From a virus: a DNA stretch of 26,379 nucleotides. The stretch is from positions 1 to 26,379 of IMG/VR virus record IMGVR_UViG_3300020465_000081; one strand, 5' to 3'. Position 1 is the stretch's first letter. Each line of letters begins with the position of its first letter. Shown one piece after another: positions 8,102 through 17,000 of the stretch. The position numbers and the translations under genes were made by a program. The notes below the pieces were generated by a model. The model did not search any database. It was not told the DNA's origin and saw nothing but the letters and a program-made list of their open reading frames with translations.

Positions 8102-9346
8102 ATGAGACAAAAAACAATAAGAACAAGAGATGTATCACAAGGATTTGCTGAAACCAGATTAATGGGTCATATTAATCCTCGTGAAAATGTATTGAATGGT
8201 GTGTATCTGGCAAGAGTTGTACAGAACATAGATGAAGAATACAACGGTCGTTTTAATGTAGAACTGTTAGATGATGCAAATCCTTCTAATGATCAAGGAA
8301 TGAATCCAGAAGATTTAATTGGCATTAAAACTATAATTCCTACATCACCTTTTGGAGGCACAACTCGACCTGGTTCAGATAATAAACAATATACAACTAG
8401 CCAAAATTCATATGGTATGGCACCACAAGCACCTCCTATAGGAGCAACTGTATTAGTAGCATTCATCAAAGAACAAAAAGAAGGATTTCTACTAGGTGCT
8501 ATTTTTGATAAAGATAGAAATTATAGTGTGCCAGGACTAGCACATGCAAAAGTTGATGAAGCAAAGAATATCAGTGCTCCATCGAGTGAACTTAATCCTA
8601 ACACCAAAGACTTTAATAAAAAAATAAGAGCACCTCACCCTATGATGGCTAATATAGTTGAAGCAGGTCTAGGAGGTGATTTTATACGTGGATTGAATAC
8701 CAGTGGTATGCGTAGAGATACTATTAATAATGCATTTGGATTTACAACTGCCTCCGGACACAGTATCACAATGGATGATGGCGGAGCATCAGGCACAGAT
8801 CGTTCTATTAGAATTAGAACAAATGAAGGTGCTCAGATTCTGTTGCATGATGAGGCGAAAACCATATACATTGCGAATGCTGTAGGAAGCGGATACGTTG
8901 AAATTGACAATGCAGGACACATTGACATTTATGGTCATAATACATTTAGTGTACACGCCGAAGCAGGAATTAATTTTAAAACAGATGGTGCTTTTAATGT
9001 AGAAGCAGGCACTATCAATATGAAAAGTATGCAGAGTGGAATTAAAATGGAAAGTGCTACAGGCAAAATTGAAATGCATAGTGCAACTGATGTAACAATC
9101 AGTGCAGATGCAAATGGTAATCTTAATTTTGCAGGCAATCTAAAAGCCACAGCAACAAGAATTGATTGGAATGGACCTACGGCAGACAAGGCAGAAAAAC
9201 CAACACCTGTTGCTCACACACAAAACACAGGCGTTAAAGAAAGTGTATCAGGTAGAGTGCCTGAGCATGAACCATGGCTTGGCAGAGAAACAAAAGCAGG
9301 ACCGTCGAGTAGAGGTGCCGAATCATCCGGAGTAAGACCAAGATGA
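8102..9346 (+). CDS. 5: gp5-like baseplate spike: OB-fold plus beta-helix, no lysozyme domain
   Basis: This is the central puncturing spike, 414 residues. Residues 25-150 fit the gp5/VgrG OB-fold: LNGVYLARVVQNIDEEYNGR near the start and PPIGATVLVAF (111-121) with GFLLGAIFD closing it. Residues 210-345 are short repeating strands with motifs such as GHSITMDDG and IRIRTNEGAQILLHD, then repeated glycine/alanine-rich strands typical of the intertwined beta-helix. The C-terminal 60 residues are hydrophilic and include VSGRVPEHEPW. T4 gp5 (575) has a lysozyme domain between the OB-fold and helix; none is present here, but the adjacent hub protein carries one. The ATG is preceded by AGGA and lies 10 bases after the hub stop. 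The stop overlaps the next start (ATGA). Confidence 0.83.
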   Translation: MRQKTIRTRDVSQGFAETRLMGHINPRENVLNGVYLARVVQNIDEEYNGRFNVELLDDANPSNDQGMNPEDLIGIKTIIPTSPFGGTTRPGSDNKQYTTSQNSYGMAPQAPPIGATVLVAFIKEQKEGFLLGAIFDKDRNYSVPGLAHAKVDEAKNISAPSSELNPNTKDFNKKIRAPHPMMANIVEAGLGGDFIRGLNTSGMRRDTINNAFGFTTASGHSITMDDGGASGTDRSIRIRTNEGAQILLHDEAKTIYIANAVGSGYVEIDNAGHIDIYGHNTFSVHAEAGINFKTDGAFNVEAGTINMKSMQSGIKMESATGKIEMHSATDVTISADANGNLNFAGNLKATATRIDWNGPTADKAEKPTPVAHTQNTGVKESVSGRVPEHEPWLGRETKAGPSSRGAESSGVRPR

Positions 9347-10068
9347 CACGAATAATGTCAACCAGCACAGTTTTTCCTACAAGTTCGTTAATTGAATGGA
9401 GCGAGTTTACGATTCGTAACACACTAGATACAGCCAATGAAGAAGTTATTGAGAACAGAGAGTTGAGTGCAAAAGCTGTTAGCAGACTGTTAATGAAATA
9501 CACATTTAAAATGTACACAGAAAAAGGTGTGCTTGGATACAATACTCTTGACAGCAATGAAGAATATGTGTATGGTATATCTGAAGCTGATGCATTCAGC
9601 GATTGGATTATTGGTATTAAAAGCAAGGAAAAAAGTCTTAAAAATATTTTGCCCAAAGAGTTTTACATCACTCAAGCACAATATGATGCACTAGTAATAT
9701 TTTTTACTTTAACCGGACAAATTAACAAAGTACAAACAGTAGATGGCATATATGATGTCAGAACAGAAATACTTGCTAAAAATTGGGAAAAAGTTGCAAG
9801 TATGATTATCAATGACAAAAGAGATTTTAATTTAAATCAACAAGCTGGCACCATTATGATACTAGGTGATTATGGATATTTGAACAGCAGAGTTTGGTTA
9901 AGGAATCAAGGCATACAAAGATTACGTAGGAAGTATGATTATATTACATCTGGCTATAATAAAAGACAAGCAGAACACAGTTATTATAGAGAAACGCAAA
10001 AGTTTCTACCAAACATGAGCGAAATGCGTCAAAGAGAAGTAGTTAACTATTATCGTGCTAACCCTTAA
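9343..10068 (+). CDS. Unknown baseplate-cluster protein, possible degenerate GH24-type lysozyme fold
   Basis: I do not recognise this 241-residue protein with certainty. The best reading is a remote relative of T4-type (GH24) lysozyme. MYTEKGVLGYNTLD (57-70) resembles the catalytic 'EG-(x)n-Y-x-D' start, with E60 and D70 in roughly the right places but no following Thr-Ile-Gly-x-Gly strand. ITQAQYDALVIFF (109-121) matches the conserved helix of that family. NSRVWLRNQGIQRL near 200 is like its closing helix. The first 45 residues and the Arg/Tyr-rich tail are extra. No signal peptide or membrane segment is seen. The start overlaps the gp5 stop by four bases, so it is probably made with the spike and could be a virion component. 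It is the last gene before the 10087 late box. Confidence 0.6.
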   Translation: MTRIMSTSTVFPTSSLIEWSEFTIRNTLDTANEEVIENRELSAKAVSRLLMKYTFKMYTEKGVLGYNTLDSNEEYVYGISEADAFSDWIIGIKSKEKSLKNILPKEFYITQAQYDALVIFFTLTGQINKVQTVDGIYDVRTEILAKNWEKVASMIINDKRDFNLNQQAGTIMILGDYGYLNSRVWLRNQGIQRLRRKYDYITSGYNKRQAEHSYYRETQKFLPNMSEMRQREVVNYYRANP

Positions 10069-10086
10069 TCCCCTGGTTTTTTAGCT

Positions 10087-10094
10087 CATAAATA
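10087..10094 (+). promoter_or_regulatory. T4-type late promoter box upstream of gene 25
   Basis: CATAAATA matches T4 late TATAAATA at 7 of 8 positions. It lies in the only gap (31 bases) in the plus-strand gene chain between 4964 and the right edge that is longer than 10 bases. With the box at -13 to -6, transcription would begin at or very near 10100, the A of the gene 25 ATG. No Shine-Dalgarno sequence is present in the gap. It would drive 25-6-7. Confidence 0.65.
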
Positions 10095-10099
10095 AATGT

Positions 10100-10456
10100 A
10101 TGAGATTTGTAGGATATACAACCGTTGACCAACCACTGGTACCTAAGATTTTGCATGACAAAGATCTTGCTATTCAGGATCTTAAGAACAATTTCTTTAC
10201 ACGACTAGGTGAACGTGTAATGGATCCTGAATTTGGAAGTATTATTCCAATGATGGTTTTTGAACCAATGGATGATCAAAGCATCAGTGAAATACAAGCA
10301 GATGTAGAACGTATTGTTGGGTTGGATCCTAGATGGCGTTTAATAGATATGAATGTGATTGAAAACAATCACAATTTAACAATTCAATTAAAGCTATCAT
10401 ATTTAGACAGAACAGAAGAGGACCTTAGCCTCGCATATGAAAGAGATATACAGTAA
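10100..10456 (+). CDS. 25: Baseplate wedge protein gp25
   Basis: gp25 is the small wedge subunit that connects to the sheath and is homologous to lysozyme-like GpW/gp25 proteins of other contractile systems. This 118-residue protein is close to T4 gp25 (132) in size and carries the family core: GERVMDPEFGSIIPMMVFEPM (37-57), then a helix with IQADVERIVGLDPRW, then the strand pair LIDMNVIENNHNLTIQLKLSYL. The EFG motif, which in contractile tails initiates sheath assembly, is at residues 44-46. No ribosome site is seen before the ATG at 10100, and the late box at 10087 predicts a leaderless or nearly leaderless transcript. The stop overlaps the gp6 start by one base (TAATG). Confidence 0.9.
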   Translation: MRFVGYTTVDQPLVPKILHDKDLAIQDLKNNFFTRLGERVMDPEFGSIIPMMVFEPMDDQSISEIQADVERIVGLDPRWRLIDMNVIENNHNLTIQLKLSYLDRTEEDLSLAYERDIQ

Positions 10457-13400
10457 TGGCACAAGGAACTAGACAAAACACATTATTTGCGGCAGAGGAT
10501 TTTACAGTAGTTTACGAAAGTTTTGCAAACAGCAATTTTAAAGCGTATGATTTTGATACCATTCGCACAGCAATGGTAAACTATGTGCAGAACACGTATC
10601 CAGAAGAATACAATGACTGGATTCAAAGTTCTGAATTTGTTGCACTAATGGACCTAGTGTCATACTTTGGACATAACCTTGCTTTTAGATTAGATTATGC
10701 TACTAGAGAAAACTTTTTTGGTACAGCTCAAAGAAGAGAAAGTTTAATTAGACAGTCAAATCTAATTAACTATAGAGTCAGACGTAATCTTCCATCATTT
10801 GGTTATGCAAAAATAGTTGACATACAAACCAATGAAATTGTGTATGACATCAATGGTACAAACTTACAGAACAGTAAAGTAAGTTTTGAAAATGCAACAG
10901 AATATGAAAATTTTATCACAATAATGAATGCTGTACTACAGAGTACAACTCCATTTGGTTCTCCTACCAGCAGTAAAACAATCAATGCAGAAAAATTTGA
11001 TTTTTATAGATTGAACAGTAGTGCAGGTCAAACAGTATTTAAATTTAGTGCTACAGCAAACGGACAATCAGATAACTTTGAGTTTGTAGGTTTAGCGTAT
11101 GACAACACTGGTGATTTTATTAAAGAATCAACTCCGTCACCTAGTGCTGGTACTGATATCATTTATAGAAATAACAACACAGGCATAGCAGGTGATAACA
11201 CTGGTTTCTTTATAGGTATGAAACAAGGCACACTTGCATTTGAAGATTATGGAATTACTTCTCCAGTTATTAATAAAATTATTGACATTAACACAGCAAA
11301 CATCAACGACACTGATGTTTGGGTACAAAGTGTTAATACTAATGGCACAGTTTCTGCCAATTGGACAAACGTGAGTGCATTAACTGGTAGCAATGTAATC
11401 TATAACAGTATAACGAATTCAGATAGAAATATTTTTAGCACAGAAAGTAGAAGCGAAAATGCAATAAGCATCAAATTCAGTGATGGTAATTTTGGTAACA
11501 TTCCAAGTGGTACAACTAGAGTTTGGTTTAGAACCAGCAGAAATGAAACATACACAGTACGACCAGTGGACGTAGGCAAACAAACAATTACCATGGACTA
11601 TACTGGTAATGATGGTAACAGTTACACAGCTACTATTGGTATACAACTTAAATCAAATGTTAACACAGCAAGTTCAGGTGAAACCAATGCTGACATCAGA
11701 CTGAATGCACCACAGACATACAATTCACAAGATCGTATGGTAAGTGCAGAAGATTACACAGTATATCCTTATAGCGTCAGTAATAATATTAAAAAGATAA
11801 AAGCACTAAACAGAACACACAGCGGACACAGTAGATTTGTTGACAATATAGATCCAACTGGCAACTATCAAGATGTTACACATTTTGGAAATGACGGTAT
11901 ATTATACAATGAAGGTAAAGTAAAATCCACTGAATTAGCATTGCCTTCTACATTAAATAATATGGGCATAATTGAAAAGTATATCGAACCCTATTTAGGT
12001 GATGCAGAAGTAATAAATTTTTACTATTCAAAGTTCTCAGCAAAAACATTTAACTATACCAAGGCAACCACCAGCAATGGTACAAATGCATTTAAATGGC
12101 AAAAACAAAGTGGCGGTACTGGTTACTTGATTTCAGGTGTTGCTAATAATGTGCAACGAGTATCAACTGGTGCTTCAGGCAACTTGCGTTATTTTAAAAC
12201 TGGCAGTTTGTGTGAATTTATTGTAGACACAAGCACTGACAAAAACTTTGTCGAAGGAGAAGTCAGCAGTATAACCACTGTTAATCAAGGAAGCGGATAC
12301 TCAACTGTAACTGTAAACATAATTGGTGCTGGCACAGGTGCAACTGCATCTGCAACAGTCGTAAGTGGTTCCATTACAGGTATCACAGTAACCAACCCAG
12401 GATCAGGCTATGACGAATTTACAGTAGCACAAATTGTAGATTCAGGATCTGGATCAGGTTGTAGTGTTAAAGTTAATGTAGGCAGTTTAGAAACAATATG
12501 GGCTAGAGTTACAAACATCACTGCCGACGGACTAGGAGCAAATGATACCAATGGTAATAGCACAGGTATCAATGAAAATGGACTAGGAGCAATAGTTTTT
12601 AACAAAGAAATCAGTAACAATGCAAGATTAAAGCAGGTATGGCCTGTATGGAACACAAGATTTAGTTCAGCTGAAAAAACATCAATCAGTTCAGCATTGG
12701 CATTGAATCAAACATTTGGTATACGCTACGACACATTGAACAGCAAATGGGAAGTGGTAACAACCAATAATATACCTAGCAGTACAAAAACAAACAATGC
12801 AGTCAGTAATTGGAGTTTAACCAATGCTGGCGATACCAGTGGTGCAAATTTAGATCAAAGTTGGATATTAAGATGTGATTACAGTTCACTTAGACGTAGA
12901 TTTATGGCAAGAACTGTACAATACATATTTGAAACTGCTGGCAGTACAAAGTTTTATAACAGTAATGAATCATTAAAACTAGATGCAGTCACTGGCAAGC
13001 CAAAAAGAGACAACATTAAAATATTAAAAGTAAACAACAAGTCAGACAACAGCGTTGCAAGACTAGGTGCAGATTATACATTTTACTTTTACGGAAACTT
13101 TATTGAAAAAGATGGACATACAGATCCTAAAAAAGTTAGACTTACTTTAGGTAATCCAGACAATGGCAACTTGCCAGATATTCCAAATTCATTTACTCTT
13201 ATAAATGGCACAGATACAATTACACTAGGCACAGTAAAAGAAGATGGGTATGAGTATACACGCTATCTTTCAACCGGCAGTACTACTGTAAGTGGTCGTA
13301 CAACACTAGATTTTCGTTATCAACATGTTGCAACTACAGATCAAAGAATAGATCCAGCATCTACAAACATAATGGATGTGTTTGTGCTAACACAAACCTA

Positions 13401-14028
13401 TCACAGTGATTTTACAAATTGGATTAATTCACCTAGTCAGTCTGAAACTACAAAACCACTACAACCTAGCATTGATGATTTACGCAGACAATTTTCAAGT
13501 TTAGAAAGCAAAAAAAGTGCCAGTGATACCATAGTGTATAGACCAGTAAAATACAAAGTGTTGTTTGGTGACTATGCAGATTCGGCCTTGAAAGCAACAT
13601 TTCGTATTGTAAAAGTACCAGGAACAAGTGCAACTGATACTGAAATTAGAAGTACAGTAATCAATGCAATCAACATTTACTTTGAACCATCTCGTTGGGA
13701 ATTTGGCGAAACTTTTTATTTTACAGAACTTAGTGCATACATTCACCAAAGACTAGCAGGCACAGTAGCCAGTTTTGTTATTGTACCTCAAGACACAGAA
13801 AGTGTATTTGGTAGTTTGTTCCAAATTACATGTAACAGTGATGAATTGTTTATTAATGGAGCAAACACAGGTCAAGTTGAAATTGTAGACAACTTGTCTA
13901 GATCTAATTTACAAAGTACAACAGGTAGTTTTATTAATAGCTCAGAAACCACTGGCGTGTCAACAGGATTGTATAGTTCAACTTCAGGTGGCAGTGGTCT
14001 AGGCAGTGGTAATAGTGGAGGTTATTAA
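10456..14028 (+). CDS. 6: Baseplate wedge protein gp6 (baseplate J-like), enlarged
   Basis: gp6 forms the ring that joins neighbouring wedges. The N-terminus (DFDTIRTAMVNYVQNTYP, 34-51, then FVALMDLVSYFGHNLAFRLDYATRENF, 62-88) is the typical gp6/baseplate-J helical start. A J-like beta-rich core follows, with FGNIPSGTTRVWFRTSRNE near 350. The C-terminal domain is also typical: INIYFEPSRWEFGETFYFTELSAYIHQ around 1075-1102 and FGSLFQITCNSDELF near 1122-1136. At 1190 residues it is far longer than T4 gp6 (660). Part of the extra length is a GSGY beta-repeat module at 602-679, shared with the next gene. The C-terminal 40 residues are Ser/Gly/Thr-rich. The start overlaps the gp25 stop (TAATG). Confidence 0.88.
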   Translation: MAQGTRQNTLFAAEDFTVVYESFANSNFKAYDFDTIRTAMVNYVQNTYPEEYNDWIQSSEFVALMDLVSYFGHNLAFRLDYATRENFFGTAQRRESLIRQSNLINYRVRRNLPSFGYAKIVDIQTNEIVYDINGTNLQNSKVSFENATEYENFITIMNAVLQSTTPFGSPTSSKTINAEKFDFYRLNSSAGQTVFKFSATANGQSDNFEFVGLAYDNTGDFIKESTPSPSAGTDIIYRNNNTGIAGDNTGFFIGMKQGTLAFEDYGITSPVINKIIDINTANINDTDVWVQSVNTNGTVSANWTNVSALTGSNVIYNSITNSDRNIFSTESRSENAISIKFSDGNFGNIPSGTTRVWFRTSRNETYTVRPVDVGKQTITMDYTGNDGNSYTATIGIQLKSNVNTASSGETNADIRLNAPQTYNSQDRMVSAEDYTVYPYSVSNNIKKIKALNRTHSGHSRFVDNIDPTGNYQDVTHFGNDGILYNEGKVKSTELALPSTLNNMGIIEKYIEPYLGDAEVINFYYSKFSAKTFNYTKATTSNGTNAFKWQKQSGGTGYLISGVANNVQRVSTGASGNLRYFKTGSLCEFIVDTSTDKNFVEGEVSSITTVNQGSGYSTVTVNIIGAGTGATASATVVSGSITGITVTNPGSGYDEFTVAQIVDSGSGSGCSVKVNVGSLETIWARVTNITADGLGANDTNGNSTGINENGLGAIVFNKEISNNARLKQVWPVWNTRFSSAEKTSISSALALNQTFGIRYDTLNSKWEVVTTNNIPSSTKTNNAVSNWSLTNAGDTSGANLDQSWILRCDYSSLRRRFMARTVQYIFETAGSTKFYNSNESLKLDAVTGKPKRDNIKILKVNNKSDNSVARLGADYTFYFYGNFIEKDGHTDPKKVRLTLGNPDNGNLPDIPNSFTLINGTDTITLGTVKEDGYEYTRYLSTGSTTVSGRTTLDFRYQHVATTDQRIDPASTNIMDVFVLTQTYHSDFTNWINSPSQSETTKPLQPSIDDLRRQFSSLESKKSASDTIVYRPVKYKVLFGDYADSALKATFRIVKVPGTSATDTEIRSTVINAINIYFEPSRWEFGETFYFTELSAYIHQRLAGTVASFVIVPQDTESVFGSLFQITCNSDELFINGANTGQVEIVDNLSRSNLQSTTGSFINSSETTGVSTGLYSSTSGGSGLGSGNSGGY
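12261..12490 (+). repeat. GSGY beta-repeat module inside gp6
   Basis: Two related units, VNQGSGYSTVTVNIIGAG and VTNPGSGYDEFTVAQIVDSG, flank a GATASATVVSGSITGI linker (residues 602-679). The pattern is strand, GSGY turn, two strands, Gly-rich turn. The same pattern recurs in the next gene at 18672-18900, so the module has been inserted in both proteins. Its function is unknown; surface-exposed decoration is likely. Confidence 0.7.
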
Positions 14029-17000
14029 TGGCTGAAGACTATAGTGCAAAGTCAGTAAAAGATCAATTGCCTGGCAACCAGCCCGGCAAGATTAAAAAAG
14101 TACAAGAAATCAAAGGTGCTGATTATCTACCACAGTATCTCAACACCACAGTAAATCAAAAACTGTTACAAAGCACACTAGATCAAATGATCAGTAAAGC
14201 ATCATTTGAAACATTAGACAACTGGGTAGGTAAACAAAAAGGTGGTTACTATTCAGATGTTTCAGATCATATGGTAGGTACTGCTGATACATCAAAAAGA
14301 TTTTACAATGGCTCACCTGCATTGGTTGTTAAAAATCCTGCAGATACAGACTCCATCAGTGAAATTTACACATACACAGACATGCTGTCTGATATTAATA
14401 ATTTAAACTACGAAGGTAACAGACCAAACGGATCTAATTTTGGTTATACATATTCACCACCAATTGACTATGATAAATTTGTAAACTACTCAAACTATTA
14501 TTGGTGTAAAGATGATCTACCAGTTATTAACGTAAAGCCAAATGTAAATTTTGATCCAGATGATATGATTGGACAAACTCGCTACAAACTAACCACTAGT
14601 GATATAGGAGATATCGATTTTCTAAACGGAATGAAAATTAAATTTGCTCCACAGGTAACTGAAAATTTCACAAGCACATCAGCTGACAAAACAATATCAG
14701 GTGCCACTGGCGCCAATCCTGTTGTGATTACCACAAGTGCTAACCACGGATTAGCAGATGGTGAACTTATAAACATTACAGGCGTAGTTGGTATGACACA
14801 ACTGAATAACAATGTGTATTACATTGATGTGTTATCTCCTAACACTTTTGCTCTGTATACAGATGCAGGATTAAGCACAAGTGTTAACGGAGCGGCCTAC
14901 ACAGCTTATTCATCAGGCGGTACAGCAAAAACAGGTGGCAAGTTTACACTAGCAACCACAGGTTATTCATTGGTGGTAGTATTAGTTGGTGGAACAAGAA
15001 AAACTGTTACCACTCATTATGCAATTAACAGTACAGCATTAACATTTACACATGGCAACTTTCCAAACACCGGAGACATTGTGGAAGTGTTACACTTTAG
15101 AATGACTGATATAAATTACTATGGTAATACTTACATTGTTCACAATGTAGGCGATTCAATTGAATTGATGCAAACACAAGATGAAAATGGAAAAGCAATA
15201 CTCAGCAGAATGATGTTGTATAGTGTGCATCAACCCAGCGGATTTGATATGGATCCACTGGATGACAAACCATATGATTACACAGAGATAGAAAACAGAC
15301 TGCACGAATACGTTTGTATGGAATCAAATGCCATGGATGCCAATGCATGGAGTAGAATTAATCAATGGCAACATTATAATGCTATTGTTGAGTCTTGTCG
15401 TTTAACAGGTGAAGACTTTACAACTTATGCTTCAGATTCTAATAGAGCAAAACGTCCTATCATTGAATTTGAAAAAGATATAATTCTATACAACTATGGT
15501 GGTCATCCAACTGTTGGACAAAAGTATCCTTATCATAAACGCAATGTTGATTTTGTAATCAACAGATTTACAGGCACAGATATTATAGGACAAACAAACT
15601 ATAATTTTTTTACTGGTATAATCAATTGGTCAAACAGTACAACATACAATCAAGGTGATGTAGTAAGAGAGTCAGTGGGCGGAAGTTATTGGTATTTTGA
15701 ATCAAAGGTAGCCAAGAACCTAGACAATGATCCATTGGATGCAGACCTGGTAATAGACACAGCAAACTGGAAAAGGGTGTATGACAAAGGCATTCAAGAC
15801 AACGATACTATACTGTTTTTAAATACAAATAACAGCACCTATGACAACAGAGTTTTTAAAGTAAGTGGTGTAGGTTCAACCATTGCTCTACAGCAGGTAT
15901 TAGATCCTACATACAATGATAAAGTACACACAATAATGGGACCAACATATCCTGAAAATTTCAATGGTCCTGACCTAGTGTATTATGGTGGTGAATGGAC
16001 TAGACCTCAACAAAAATTAAGCAAAGGTCAAGCACCAACATTTGATTTGTTTGATAGTAGCAACAATGAAATTGCCACTCATTATGCAAACAATGATTTT
16101 GAAGGCAGTAAAATATTTAACTACGTAATTTCAACAGCCGCCACAGAAGATAGTGCATTAGGATTTCAAGCCAAATACAACACAACTGCTGGTGCTAGTG
16201 AACTTGTTTTTGAACACCCTCTAGCATCAAAGCGTTATCAATATGATTTAAATTCAAATGCAAAAGATATCAGTGGATTAATGTATTATGCTAAACGCAC
16301 AACTACCAATGATAATACAACCACTTATGCAGAAGGTTTTAGTCGAGCTCAAAACTTAGACAAGACATACTATGCTACAGAAACAGCATTGGTTACTTCT
16401 GATGATGCTGGCACAGCCACTATACCAGTAGGACAAAATCATATACAAAAACATGCTGATAAATTTATTTTTTCATACATGCAAGACAAATGGACTGTGT
16501 TTGAAAAAGATCAAAACACACCAGAAAATTATCACGGCATAACAGGATTCAATCCAAACATATATCTATTTGCAGGAACAACTGTTACCATACGTAAAGA
16601 TTATGATAGCACAGAAACAGATCTATCTTTTGTAAAAGAAACAGACGGTACCACAGCCGCACCTGGTATAACTGTCACTGACAATGGTGCAACACTCAGC
16701 GTAGCCATTGATTCTAATAGTGCAAACTATGACAGAGTGTGCAAATACAAAGCCAGCGGATCTGGTTCGGGTGCAATGGGTAAAGTTTATATTGTAGATG
16801 AAGATACAGGCTATGCCGGAAATGCCGGTAGTTTTATACAGTTCAAACACACAGTATATAGAAATGGTGCAAGAACAGAAGATTATACCTTAGGTGCTGA
16901 CAATACCATTGTAACAAGTTTGGCTGTAGGTGATATCATTGAATTAAGATATGTACCCAATGGTGCTAAACAAACAACCAGTAACTGGGCAACAGGTATT

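Noticed and set aside
8091-8104. AGGATATAATAATG before gene 5, resembling a -10 box
   Set aside because: No -35 element or TAAATA late core; the AGGA is better explained as the ribosome site of gene 5.
9234-9656. Minus-strand open frame of 140 codons across the gp5/unknown gene junction
   Set aside because: It lies antisense to two well-supported genes, has a hydrophobic low-information translation and no recognisable motif or ribosome site.
10053-10082. Possible terminator (AACC ... GGTT followed by T-run) after the unknown gene
   Set aside because: The stem has only four base pairs with an 11-base loop, too weak to call; the following T-run is suggestive but not enough.
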